Part shown: one piece after another, positions 24,946 to 34,647 of the stretch | How positions within the stretch are numbered: position 1 is the stretch's first letter | Layout of the letters: each line of letters starts with the position of its first letter | From: JAANXG01 sp963731035 | GTDB lineage: Bacteria > Pseudomonadota > Gammaproteobacteria > Arenicellales > JAANXG01 | DNA: 64,000 nucleotides | Reading direction: 5' to 3' | Assembly (NCBI GenBank): GCA_963731035.1 | Contig: CAVSUY010000003.1 | Coordinates: 1 to 64,000, forward strand | Made by a program: the position numbers and the translations under genes | The notes under the pieces: generated by a model | The model's database searches: none | What the model saw: only the letters and a program-made list of their open reading frames with translations | What the model was told of the DNA's origin: nothing

Positions 24946-26739
24946 GTGGTCGACATTTTCACTTTGAATACTCTGTCCAAGCACGTTTTGCGAACCTGTT
25001 CCCTGATCCTGGCGCCGACCCTGGCATCACTGCTTGCGTCGGGTTGCATGCTGGCGAACAGGGGGGAGCATGCCACAGAGCAGTCGCCTTCCCCGGAGCT
25101 GTCCCTGTCGGCCGACCAGCCGCAGGCCGCCGACCCGGGTCTACCCAAGGTCGAGCTGAGCGGGGACCTGCTTTATAAGGTCCTGATGGGCGAGATCGCC
25201 GCCAACCGCGGCGACCTGCACACCGCCTCCGACCAGCTGTTGCAGGCGGCCACCGAGTCCCGCGACTATCGCCTGGCCCAGCGGGCGACCCGTATCGCAA
25301 TCGGCGCGCAGGAATATGACAATGCCCTGAAAGCCGCCCGGCTCTGGGTGGACCTGCGACCGGAGGAGAGCCAGCCGAAGGAAGCGCTGGCGCTGGTGAT
25401 GGTCGAGCAGGGCCGTATCGACGACGCCGAGGCTCAGTTTGCCGCGTTGATGCCCCAGGATCCTGGCAAGCAGGGCATCGAGTTCCATCGCATCGCCCGC
25501 CTTCTGGGGCAGCTTTCCAATCGCGACAACGCGTTGGCGGTCATGAATGCGCTGGTGGCGCAGTACAAGGACGATCCCGACGCCCATTTCGCGGCCGCGT
25601 TCCTGGCCGACCGGGTCAAGAACGACAAGCTGGTCATGGATTCCCTGGACCAGGCCCTGGTCCTGCGGCCCGGCTGGGAGGAGGCGGGGGTGGCCAAGCT
25701 GGGGCACATGATCCAGGAGAAATATCCCAGGGAGCAGATCGATGCCTTCGCCAAGGATTTCCTCGAGCACACCCCGAAAGCCAACCGGGTGCGCATCAGC
25801 TATGGGCGCTATCTCATAGACCAGGAAGCCAACGCCGAGGCTCTGAAGGAGTTCGAGACCGCCCTCAAGTACGAGCCGGACAACAACACCGCCCTGATGG
25901 CGGCGGGGCTGTTGAGCGTGGAGGAGGAGCGATACGGCGCGGCCCGCAAGTACCTGCAGCACAGCCTGAAGCTGACGCCGGACAATGACCAGATCCGCCT
26001 GTACCTGGGGCAGATCGCCGAGGAGCAGAAGAAGTACGAGGAAGCGGCCAAGTGGTATCGCGAGATCACCGACTCGGACAAGGTATTCACCGCCAAGCTG
26101 CATCTGGCGAACACGGTTGCCCAGCTCCAGGGCGTGGACGCCGCCCTCAAGCAGTTGGATTCGGTGCAGCCGAACGACGAGGACGAGTTCGTGCGCTTGG
26201 CGCTGACCAAGGAGCTGATCCTGCGGGACGCCCATGACCTGCCGCGCGCCAAGTCCGTCATGGACGACGCTGTGGCCCGCTACCCTGAGAACACCGACCT
26301 GCTCTACGCTCGCGGCCTGCTGGCCGCCCAGCTCGACGATATCAGCGAGCACGAGAAGGACATGCGCGCGGTACTGGCCGAGGATCCCAACAACGCCCAG
26401 GCGTTGAACGCGCTCGGCTACACCCTGGCGGATGCCACCGACCGCTTCAAGGAGGCCTACGACCTGATCAGCAAGGCGCTCAGCATGCGGCCCGACGATC
26501 CTTTCATTCTGGACAGCATGGGCTGGGTGCAGTACCGCATGGGCAACCGCCAGGACGCCATCGAGTACCTGCAGAAGGCGCTGGCCAAGCGCGACGACCC
26601 TGAGATCGCGGCCCACCTTGGCGAGGTTCTGTGGGTGGCCGGGCAGAAGGACAAAGCCCGGGAGATCTGGGCGAAAGCCAAGAAGGAAGACCCGGATAAC
26701 GACACGCTCAACGAGACGATAGAGCGTTTGACCAAGTGA
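24946..26739 (+). CDS. TPR-repeat outer-membrane lipoprotein (PA4667-like)
   Basis: About 597 residues. The signal peptide ends in the lipobox LLASGC, so it is a lipoprotein. The rest is a string of at least ten TPR units, for example AEALKEFETALKYEPDNNTA, YGAARKYLQHSLKLTPDNDQ and AIEYLQKALAKRDDPEIAAH. No ATG fits the start; GTG 24946 is used here, and TTG 24964 is an equally good choice. The stop overlaps the lolB start as GTGA. The same gene precedes lolB in Pseudomonas (PA4667), where it is an assembly-type lipoprotein of unclear role. Confidence 0.88.
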   Translation: MVDIFTLNTLSKHVLRTCSLILAPTLASLLASGCMLANRGEHATEQSPSPELSLSADQPQAADPGLPKVELSGDLLYKVLMGEIAANRGDLHTASDQLLQAATESRDYRLAQRATRIAIGAQEYDNALKAARLWVDLRPEESQPKEALALVMVEQGRIDDAEAQFAALMPQDPGKQGIEFHRIARLLGQLSNRDNALAVMNALVAQYKDDPDAHFAAAFLADRVKNDKLVMDSLDQALVLRPGWEEAGVAKLGHMIQEKYPREQIDAFAKDFLEHTPKANRVRISYGRYLIDQEANAEALKEFETALKYEPDNNTALMAAGLLSVEEERYGAARKYLQHSLKLTPDNDQIRLYLGQIAEEQKKYEEAAKWYREITDSDKVFTAKLHLANTVAQLQGVDAALKQLDSVQPNDEDEFVRLALTKELILRDAHDLPRAKSVMDDAVARYPENTDLLYARGLLAAQLDDISEHEKDMRAVLAEDPNNAQALNALGYTLADATDRFKEAYDLISKALSMRPDDPFILDSMGWVQYRMGNRQDAIEYLQKALAKRDDPEIAAHLGEVLWVAGQKDKAREIWAKAKKEDPDNDTLNETIERLTK

Positions 26740-27398
26740 GGCTCGGCCGGCGGGCGGGATGTTGCGCCGCGCTGGCGCTGGTCCTGTTGGTCCCGGGCTG
26801 TGCCATGGTGCCCACGCGGCCCCCGGTCGCCCATCCCGAGCAGGTGTGGGAGCAGCGGCTCAAGGCCATGGACGCCATCGACGCCTGGGAAGTGCGCGGC
26901 CGCCTTGCCGTCAAGACCAACAAGCGCGGCGACACCCTCAACATTTACTGGCGTCGCCAGGGCAACCATCACAACATCAGCCTTTACGGTCCTCTGGGCT
27001 CGGGCGGCGTTAAGCTGACCCAGGACGACCAGGGTGCGACCCTGGTGGACAGCAAGGAGAAGGTCTACCACGACGACTCGGCCGAGAAGCTGCTCTACCG
27101 GGTAGCGGGCTGGCGAGTGCCCTTCGGCTCCATGCAGCATTGGATGCTCGGGGTCGCCGCGCCCGGTGCACCCTATGAGAAGACGCTGGATGACTGGGGA
27201 CGCGCCCTGACCATTACCCAGAACGGCTGGCACATCCAGTTCCTCGAGTACCACTACACAGATGGCCGGGACCTGCCCCGAAAGCTGGTGATCACGGCGC
27301 TGCCGGGCACCGAGCACGTGGTGGGGGGCAAGCCCGGCGAGAATGAGAATATCCAGGTCAAGGCCCTGCTCCAGCACTGGGACAAGCTGGGAAATTGA
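26736..27398 (+). CDS. lolB: outer-membrane lipoprotein receptor LolB
   Basis: A 220-residue lipoprotein. The signal peptide ends LVLLVPGC. IDAWEVRGRLAVKTNKRGDT and LNIYWRRQGNHHNISLYGPL are the start of the LolB barrel; GWHIQFLEYHYTDGRDLPRK is the conserved end. LolB takes lipoproteins from LolA and inserts them in the outer membrane. It starts at GTG 26736, overlapping the TPR gene stop. In most gammaproteobacteria ispE follows; here it does not. Confidence 0.95.
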   Translation: MRLGRRAGCCAALALVLLVPGCAMVPTRPPVAHPEQVWEQRLKAMDAIDAWEVRGRLAVKTNKRGDTLNIYWRRQGNHHNISLYGPLGSGGVKLTQDDQGATLVDSKEKVYHDDSAEKLLYRVAGWRVPFGSMQHWMLGVAAPGAPYEKTLDDWGRALTITQNGWHIQFLEYHYTDGRDLPRKLVITALPGTEHVVGGKPGENENIQVKALLQHWDKLGN

Positions 27399-27643
27399 CA
27401 CCCGCACACGGGGTCTGGACAATACGCGCCCCTTGTCGGCGCGGACGGCGTGTATTCACCGAAGAGCTCCATGAGGCGGGGCCGGGACGGCGGCGAATCG
27501 GCCGTTATGGCGTTTCCTGCGTGAGATCGACCGCGCGAGTTCTGCTAAAGTAGCGGGGGGTAGGAAGTCCGCGCGGTGAATATTTCGCGAGCGAGGCAAT
27601 CGTACCTTGGGCTTCTACCGCGCAGGATCCGAGGCCTGATGTT
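27399..27643. other. lolB to tRNA-Gln gap; ispE absent
   Basis: In many gammaproteobacteria ispE lies between lolB and tRNA-Gln/prs. Here only 245 bases are present and no IspE motif is seen on either strand. The gap presumably holds the tRNA-Gln/prs promoter. Confidence 0.6.
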
Positions 27644-27718
27644 TGGGGTGTAGCCAAGCGGTAAGGCACCGGATTTTGATTCCGGCATGCGCAGGTTCGA
27701 ATCCTGCCACCCCAGCCA
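27644..27718 (+). tRNA. tRNA-Gln (UUG)
   Basis: The acceptor stem TGGGGTG pairs with CACCCCA, the anticodon arm is CCGGATTTTGATTCCGG with anticodon TTG, and the T arm GCAGGTTCGAATCCTGC is perfect. CCA is encoded. The place before prs is conserved in gammaproteobacteria. Confidence 0.97.
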
Positions 27719-27760
27719 GTTCAAACCGTGGCAACGAGCACATTGTAGAGGTCGGGCGGC

Positions 27761-28717
<957 letters not shown>

Positions 28718-28751
28718 GATTTTACATAGCCCGGCACGGCCGGCGCCGTCA

Positions 28752-28908
28752 TTGTGACGACTGCATGGATGCAGGAGGTAGGGCGACGCAGCAGGCCAAA
28801 GCCGAGAGGCGCGGCGACGAAGCAATCCAGAATGCATGGAATGACGCGCGTCCCGGATTGTTTCGCCGTTTTCGCAATGACGAGACGCTCGACCGACCGG
28901 GGCTCCCG
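28752..28908. repeat. dispersed palindromic repeat (CATTGCGA ... GAAGCAATCC type)
   Basis: The arms GGCGACGAAGCAATCC (about 28813-28828) and GGATTGTTTCGCCG (about 28856-28870) are near-complements. The flank CGCAATGACGAG is the complement of the GTCATTGCGAG motif seen again at 63632. This is a common intergenic repeat type. Confidence 0.55.
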
Positions 28909-28948
28909 AAGGACAAGCCGTCGAAATGACAAAGAACCGGAGTAGAAA

Positions 28949-29629
28949 ATGAGTACTGATTATCAGATTACCGCTGAGCCGCGCGCCGAGTCGGGCAAGG
29001 CGGCCAGCCGGCGTTACCGCCGCGAGGGCAAGATCCCGGCGGTGGTGTACGGGGCCGGCCAGGACAACCTGTCGCTGCTGCTGGATCACCACGAGATCTT
29101 CCATAAGCTGGAAACGGAAGGTTTCCACTCGGCGATTATCAAGATCACCGTCGGCAAGAAGGTCGAGCAGGCCATTCTGCGCGACGTGCAGATGGATCCG
29201 GTGAAGCCCAACGTGCTGCACGTAGACTTCCAGCGCATCAGCGCCACCGAAAAGCTGCATATCGCGGTGCCGATCCACTTCGCAGGTGGCGAGGATGCGC
29301 CGGGCATCAAGCTCGAGGGAGGCATCATGTCCCACAGCCTGAACGAGGTGGACGTATCCTGTCTGCCCGCCGACCTGCCGGAATACCTGGAGGTGGACGT
29401 CTCCGGCCTGCACCTGCATGACACCGTGCATCTTTCCGACCTCAAGCTGCCCGAGGGCGTCGAGATAACGGCGCTGCAGCATGAGGGCGAGGACCAGATC
29501 GTCGCGACGGTCTATGCGCCGCAACTCGAGGTCGAGGAAGAAGATCTGGAGGCCGAGGGTGCGGCGGAAGAAGGCGAGGCTGCCGAGGAAGAGGAGAAGG
29601 AGTCCGAGGAGGAATCCTCGGAAGACTGA
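28949..29629 (+). CDS. rplY: 50S ribosomal protein L25/general stress protein Ctc
   Basis: A 226-residue L25 of the long CTC type that binds 5S rRNA. The N-terminal domain has AASRRYRREGKIPAVVYGAG, the C-terminal beta domain VDVSGLHLHDTVHLSDLKLP. The last 35 residues are almost only Glu, Ala and Asp, an acidic tail seen in many members. Place between prs and pth is conserved. Confidence 0.95.
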   Translation: MSTDYQITAEPRAESGKAASRRYRREGKIPAVVYGAGQDNLSLLLDHHEIFHKLETEGFHSAIIKITVGKKVEQAILRDVQMDPVKPNVLHVDFQRISATEKLHIAVPIHFAGGEDAPGIKLEGGIMSHSLNEVDVSCLPADLPEYLEVDVSGLHLHDTVHLSDLKLPEGVEITALQHEGEDQIVATVYAPQLEVEEEDLEAEGAAEEGEAAEEEEKESEEESSED

Positions 29630-29677
29630 TCGCCCGCGGCGCGGCAGTCGTCCGGCACGGTTGATCGGCTTCGATCA

Positions 29678-30265
29678 ATGGAATCCTTTACCCTGCTCGT
29701 CGGATTGGGAAACCCGGGGCCGCGCTATGTCCAGACACGACATAACGCCGGCTTTTGGTTCCTCGATGTCGCCGCCCGGCGCCTCAAGGGGAACTTCCGT
29801 GCCGAGAAGAGGTTCCAGGGAGAGGTCGCGGAGGGCGAGTGGGGCGGTGGTAAGTTGCGCCTGCTGGCACCCAGCACCTACATGAACCACAGTGGGCAGT
29901 CGGTAGGGGCGCTGGCGGGCTTCTTCAAGATTCCCGTCGAGCGGATTCTGGTGGCGCACGACGAGATCGACCTTCAGCCCGGCGATGTGCGGCTCAAGGT
30001 CGGCGGCGGCCACGGCGGCCACAACGGCCTGCGCGACATCATCGCCCACCTGGGATCCCCCGGATTCGCGCGCCTGCGCATCGGTGTCGGCCATCCGGGC
30101 TTGAGCGACGACGTCGTGGACTATGTCCTGAATCGCCCGGGCAAGGCGGAGCAGAGTCGGATCGATTCCGCCATCGACCGCGCCTGCGAGCTCCTGCCCA
30201 TCATCCTGGATGGAGATCTGTCACGCGCCATGCAGGCGCTGCACACCAAGCCGGAACCAGGGTAA
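29678..30265 (+). CDS. pth: peptidyl-tRNA hydrolase
   Basis: A 195-residue enzyme that releases tRNA from peptidyl-tRNA that has dropped off the ribosome. The start LLVGLGNPGPRYVQTRHNAG contains the catalytic His (residue 22). PSTYMNHSGQSVGALAGF and VAHDEIDLQPGDVRLKVGGG, followed by HGGHNGLRDI, hold the other conserved Asn and Asp. The place between rplY and ychF is conserved. Confidence 0.97.
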   Translation: MESFTLLVGLGNPGPRYVQTRHNAGFWFLDVAARRLKGNFRAEKRFQGEVAEGEWGGGKLRLLAPSTYMNHSGQSVGALAGFFKIPVERILVAHDEIDLQPGDVRLKVGGGHGGHNGLRDIIAHLGSPGFARLRIGVGHPGLSDDVVDYVLNRPGKAEQSRIDSAIDRACELLPIILDGDLSRAMQALHTKPEPG

Positions 30266-30306
30266 TAGCGCCGCGCAACTTTCCTCCTCCCCGCAAGGGC
30301 GGGTAT

Positions 30307-30329
30307 CCCTCTCCCTACTGCGGAGAGGG
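30307..30329. repeat. short inverted repeat in the pth-ychF gap
   Basis: CCCTCTCC and GGAGAGGG pair over a 7-base loop, without a following T run. Similar CTCTCC/GGAGAG blocks recur at about 30440-30475 and 63905-63915, so it is more likely a dispersed repeat than a terminator. Confidence 0.45.
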
Positions 30330-30528
30330 TCAGGGCAATGGAATGTAGCTTCGGTACGACCCATTTGGTACCCACGCATGCGTGGAATCGGGAAGGGCTC
30401 AAACGCGACGTCAATCGCGGCCGCCTCATCCCAACCCTTTGAAAAGGGAGAGGTAGCGAGAATCGGAGGGAGAAGGAGCAGGAGTTGTAAGAAAAGTTCT
30501 ACAAACCACTTAACCACGACAGGTAAAC

Positions 30529-31621
30529 ATGGGATTTCGCTGCGGTATCGTCGGACTGCCGAACGTTGGTAAGTCCACTCTGTTCAATGCGCTGACCAAC
30601 TCCGGCATCGATGCCGCCAACTATCCGTTCTGCACCATCGAGCCGAACGTCGGAATCGTGCCGGTGCCGGATCCCCGCCTGCAGCGCATCGCGGTGATCG
30701 TGAAGCCTCAGCGCATCGTCCCCACCACCATCGAGTTCGTGGACATCGCCGGCCTGGTGGAGGGGGCATCCAAGGGCGAGGGCCTCGGCAACAAGTTCCT
30801 CTCGCATATCCGCGAGGTGGACGCCGTCGGCCACGTCGTGCGCTGCTTCGCCGACGACAATATCGCCCATGTCGCCGGCCGCGTCGATCCGGCCTCCGAC
30901 GTCGAGGTGATCAACACCGAGCTGATGCTCGCCGACCTGGATACCGTCGAACGTGCCTTGAACCGCGCCGAGAAGGCCTCGAAGGCCGGAGACAAGGAAC
31001 AGATCCGCTTGCGCGAGCTGTACGCCCGCATCCGTGCCCAGCTTGACCGCGGCGAGCCGGTGCGCACCATGGAATTCAATACCGAGGAATCGAAGGCCGT
31101 GCGCCAACTCTTCCTGCTCACCCACAAGCCCGTCGTGTACATCGCCAACGTCGCCGAGGACGGCTTCGAGAACAATCCGCACCTGGATATGGTGGCGGCT
31201 CTGGCTGAGCGGGAAGGGGCAAAGGTGGTGCCTATCTGCGCGGCGGTGGAGGCGGAGCTGGCCGAGCTCGACGACGATGACAAGGCGGAATTCCTGCACG
31301 ACCTGGGCCAGGACGAGCCGGGTCTCGACCGCGTGATCCGGGCCGGCTACGCAGCTGCTTGGCCTGCAGACCTTCTTCACCGCCGGACCCAAGGAAGCCC
31401 GGGCCTGGACCGTCCGGCGCGGCGCCACGGCGCCCCAGGCCGCCGGCGTCATCCATACCGACTTCGAGCGCGGCTTCATCCGCGCCGAGGTCATCGCCTA
31501 CGACGACTACCTGGCGCTGAACGGCGAGCAGGGAGCGAAAGAGGCGGGTAAAATGCGGCTGGAGGGAAAGGACTATGTCATGCGCGACGGCGACGTCGTG
31601 CATTTTCGCTTCAACGTCTGA
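30529..31621 (+). pseudogene. ychF: ychF GTPase/ATPase with one-base frameshift
   Basis: The first frame encodes YchF from [20 protein letters not shown] (P-loop with the YchF start) to [16 protein letters not shown]. At about 31351 one extra G shifts the frame; the next frame continues [40 protein letters not shown] and [13 protein letters not shown] to a stop at 31621. Together they equal a full 363-residue YchF with its TGS domain. Removing the extra base gives a normal gene. Either the strain has lost YchF, the shift is corrected by slippage, or it is a sequence error. Confidence 0.88.
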
Positions 31622-31693
31622 AGGAGCCGGTCGCGTAGTTGACAAACTGTACCCGACCTGACGAGAATTCCGGCCCCTCTTGTTTTCCCCCGT

Positions 31694-31770
31694 GGCTATG
31701 TAGCTCAGCTGGTTAGAGCACGTCACTCATAATGACGGGGTCGGTGGTTCAAGTCCACCCATAGCCACCA
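31694..31770 (+). tRNA. tRNA-Met (CAU)
   Basis: The acceptor stem GGCTATG pairs with CATAGCC, the anticodon arm is CGTCACTCATAATGACG with CAT, and the T arm GGTGGTTCAAGTCCACC pairs. CCA is encoded. The first acceptor pair G-C indicates elongator Met; a CAU-bearing Ile2 tRNA cannot be fully excluded by eye. Confidence 0.93.
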
Positions 31771-31808
31771 TATCCCAGCCGGACGCATCGGGCACACCGA
31801 GGCCGGTC

Positions 31809-32027
31809 ATGACGCAATATCCAATGCCGGCCGCGTTCCTCGGCCACGGTCTGGCCGGGCTGGCCTCCGCTGTCGGGCGTGTCGCCGAGGTCCTCATAGA
31901 GGGGTACGCGATGGGATCGCTATCGATGACCGCGTATACCTTGGGAGGCCATTGCGAGCCGGGCTCGTCGACCGGCCACGATGCTCCTCCGGTGGACGGT
32001 GTGCCCGAAGACCAGACCAATCTCTAG
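31809..32027 (+). pseudogene. LigB/DODA-type extradiol dioxygenase with large internal deletion
   Basis: A 72-residue frame joins the first residues of this family, MTQYPMPAAFLGHG, to the last, EVLIEGYAMGSLSMTAYTLG and PPVDGVPEDQTNL. The family is normally about 260 residues, and the metal-binding His/Glu residues of the middle are gone. The junction is near 31851. The frame itself is intact but cannot encode an active enzyme. Confidence 0.65.
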
Positions 32028-32119
32028 CAGCCGCCGGTTCGGCCGTCTTCGGGGGGCTCGGGAACCCGCGTGCGCGGCTGCGGCGGAATCTGGTATATAG
32101 GGTCCGAAGGAGAATAGTC

Positions 32120-32611
32120 ATGGCCAAATATCAACTGGCGCAGCTCAACATCGCGCGAATGAAATATCCACTGGAGTCGCCCGGGATGGGGGATTTCGTG
32201 GCTAATCTGGAAGACGTCAACGCGCTTGCCGACGCTTCACCGGGATTCGTGTGGAGACTGCAGAGCGAGGACGGCGACGCGACGAGCATCCGCTTCTTCG
32301 GCCCCGATACCGTGGTCAACATGAGCGTGTGGGAGGACGTCGCATCGCTGCACGGCTTCGTGTACCGCAGCGCTCACACGGCCGTCATGGGCAGGCGCAA
32401 GGAGTGGTTCGAACGGATGCGGGAAGCCTACACCGTGCTGTGGTGGATCCCGCGGGGCAGCCTGCCTACACTCGAGCAGGCCCGCAGCCGGCTCGAGCTG
32501 CTGCGCTCAAAGGGGCCGACGGAAGCCGCCTTCACGTTCAAGAAGGCGTTCGCGGCTCCGGACACCGAGAGGGAGATCGACGAATTCGAGGACCTGTGCC
32601 CCGCTACCTAG
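32120..32611 (+). CDS. DUF3291 domain protein
   Basis: A 163-residue protein. MAKYQLAQLNIARMKYPLES, FVANLEDVNALADASPGFVW and ESLHGFVYRS-type text (here ASLHGFVYRSAHTAVMGRRK) match DUF3291, a ferredoxin-like dimeric alpha/beta fold. WWIPRGSLPTLEQARSRLEL is the conserved end. Function unknown, possibly monooxygenase-like. The start ATG 32120 follows AAGGAGAA by seven bases. Confidence 0.85.
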   Translation: MAKYQLAQLNIARMKYPLESPGMGDFVANLEDVNALADASPGFVWRLQSEDGDATSIRFFGPDTVVNMSVWEDVASLHGFVYRSAHTAVMGRRKEWFERMREAYTVLWWIPRGSLPTLEQARSRLELLRSKGPTEAAFTFKKAFAAPDTEREIDEFEDLCPAT

Positions 32612-32655
32612 TGCACCCCGCCGTCAGTATGACGCAGGGCAGGTATGCCCGAACC

Positions 32656-33450
32656 TTAACGATAGCAGGATTGGCCCACGTCTTTTAGGAAGTGCAGGCG
32701 CGATCGGGCCCTGGCAATCTCAGAACGGTCGATACGGCCCGTAATCACGCATTCTTCCGACCCGCCGCGGGACACGTCCTCACCGAAAGGCGAGGCAATC
32801 ACACTGGCGCCGAGGTAGCGGTTGCCGTTCTCTTCGCCGGAGTGATTGGCGTAGACGACGAATATGTTGTTCTCGAAGGCCCGCGCTGGGATCACCCGGT
32901 GGGCCACCACGGGCCAGTGCTCCGTCAACGCCGTGGGCGCCAGCACCAGATCGCAGCCCGACTGCGCGTAATAGCGGACCGGCTCCGGAAACTCCACTTC
33001 GTAGCAGATCACCATGCCCACTTTCCAGCCCTTGATTTCGAACGTCGTCGGCCGCCCGCCGGGCTCGAAGTACTTCTCCTCGTAGTCGTAAGGCAGCAGG
33101 TTCTTGCGGTGGTTGGCGGCGACCCGGCCGTCCGGACCGGCGCACAGCGCGGAGTTGAAGACCCTGCCTTCATCCCGTTCCGGGTAGCCGTAGACGATCG
33201 CGCACTGGTTGTCGCGCGCGATCTCGCAGACCCCCGCGGCGAACGGGCCGCTGCTCGGTTGCGCCCACTCGAGGATCTTGTCGTCGACGAAATAGCCCGA
33301 CATGTACAACTCCGGGCACAGGAGCAGATCGCAGTCGCGGGCTGCCGGGTCGTCGAACACTTTTGCCAGGCGGACGAGCCGGCTCTCCGGTGTCTCCGGG
33401 CGCGCGTCGGGCTGGTAGATCCCGACGGTCAGGGTGTCGTCATTTTTCAT
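32656..33450 (-). CDS. nitrilase-superfamily carbon-nitrogen hydrolase (amidase-like)
   Basis: A 264-residue protein with the full triad: Glu47 in LLLCPELYMSGYF, Lys116 in NHRKNLLPYDYEEKYFEPG and Cys149 in MVICYEVEFPEPVRYYA. The CY.VEFPE form is found in amidases of the R-amidase (RamA)/aliphatic amide group rather than true nitrilases. The start at 33450 (MKNDDTLTVGIYQPD) was chosen by fit; 33483 would add 11 residues. It is the last gene of a - strand cluster with two M24-fold proteins and a carrier. Confidence 0.88.
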   Translation of the reverse strand: MKNDDTLTVGIYQPDARPETPESRLVRLAKVFDDPAARDCDLLLCPELYMSGYFVDDKILEWAQPSSGPFAAGVCEIARDNQCAIVYGYPERDEGRVFNSALCAGPDGRVAANHRKNLLPYDYEEKYFEPGGRPTTFEIKGWKVGMVICYEVEFPEPVRYYAQSGCDLVLAPTALTEHWPVVAHRVIPARAFENNIFVVYANHSGEENGNRYLGASVIASPFGEDVSRGGSEECVITGRIDRSEIARARSRLHFLKDVGQSCYR

Positions 33451-33475
33451 AGGGGGCTCGCGGCGACACGGTGCA

Positions 33476-34627
33476 CTAGACAATGGTGATTTCGCGCGGG
33501 TACTCGGTGATGAAGTCGAAGCCGCCGTCGGTCACCACGACGGAATCGCCGATGCGGCCGCCCACCTGCTTCGGCACCGTCACGCCGCCGTCCACGGCGA
33601 AGGTCATGCCGGACTGCAATACGGTATCGTCACCTTCCTTCAGCTCAGGTGACTCCAGATAGGCCATGCCGATGGAGCGTCCGGTGCGGTAGCCGGGACT
33701 GAATCCCCGTTCTCGATAAACGGCATTGGCGGCGGCGGCGACTTCGCTGGCCCGGACCCCGGCGCGCATGACGGACAGCGCCGCGCGTTGGGCGGCGATC
33801 GCGGTCTCCTGCACCCGGCGCGCCTCGTCGCCCGCCTCGCCGACGAAGAACATGCGGTCGAAGCCGAGCCGGTAGTGCTTGAATTCCAGCAGGTTGCAGA
33901 AGCAGAAATACACCGGGTCGCCGCGGTCGAGGGGCTTCACGGTGGCGCGCCGGTGAACCATGGCGGTGTCGTGTCCGCTCTGCATGATCTGGAGGTTGTG
34001 GATGACCGGCGACACGAAGGCGTCCCAGCCCCGGGCCGTCAGGAAGCCCGCCGCGGCCCGGGTGCCGGCGTCGAGCACTGCCAGTGCCGCCTCGTATTCC
34101 TTCACGCCTTCGCCCAGCGCGGCCCTGGCCGCGTCCATCATGGCGGCGCCGATGTGACCCGCCTGTTTCATGACGTCGATCTCCAACGGCGACTTCACCG
34201 TGCGCTGGACGGCCAGCGCGAGCGAGACATCCTCCAGGCGGGTCCGTGGGAACAGACTGTCCAGCGCGTCCCGCACCAGGCCGGGCAGTACCGGTTTCTC
34301 GACGTGCATCGCCGCCGGAGCCGTGCCGACGGCCCGTTGCAGGACGTTCTCCCAGCGGTTGTCGCCTTCGTCCTCCCAGGGCAGTACCCGATCGACCCAG
34401 GTCATGCCGCCGACCATCTCGCTCTCCATCAGCGGTGTGATCACCACCGGCTCGTCATCGGGTCTCAGCAGCAGGAAGGTCGGGCGCCCGAACTCCACTC
34501 CGAGGTAACCCCAGAAGCCGGCGAAGTAGGCGATGGAGCTCTCGTCGGTGAGCAGCGCGAGCTCGATGCCGTGCTCCTTCATCGCGTCCTGGAAGTTTGC
34601 GGTTCTGCGTCGGGCTTCTTCCAGCAT
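33476..34627 (-). CDS. M24-fold (creatinase/aminopeptidase-like) protein without metal ligands
   Basis: A 383-residue pita-bread-fold protein: ELALLTDESSIAYFAGFWGY is a creatinase-type N-domain, VKSPLEIDVMKQAGHIGAAM starts the catalytic domain. The metal sites are not conserved: where the paralogue at 35842 has FDTD, this has YFCFCN; the His of HGVG is replaced in GYRTGRSIGMAYLE; the two Glu become FAVDGG and GRIGDS. It may work like creatinase, which needs no metal, or be non-catalytic. It sits between the MFS carrier and the amidase. Confidence 0.75.
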   Translation of the reverse strand: MLEEARRRTANFQDAMKEHGIELALLTDESSIAYFAGFWGYLGVEFGRPTFLLLRPDDEPVVITPLMESEMVGGMTWVDRVLPWEDEGDNRWENVLQRAVGTAPAAMHVEKPVLPGLVRDALDSLFPRTRLEDVSLALAVQRTVKSPLEIDVMKQAGHIGAAMMDAARAALGEGVKEYEAALAVLDAGTRAAAGFLTARGWDAFVSPVIHNLQIMQSGHDTAMVHRRATVKPLDRGDPVYFCFCNLLEFKHYRLGFDRMFFVGEAGDEARRVQETAIAAQRAALSVMRAGVRASEVAAAANAVYRERGFSPGYRTGRSIGMAYLESPELKEGDDTVLQSGMTFAVDGGVTVPKQVGGRIGDSVVVTDGGFDFITEYPREITIV

Positions 34628-34647
34628 GGATGGATCTCGATGACCGG

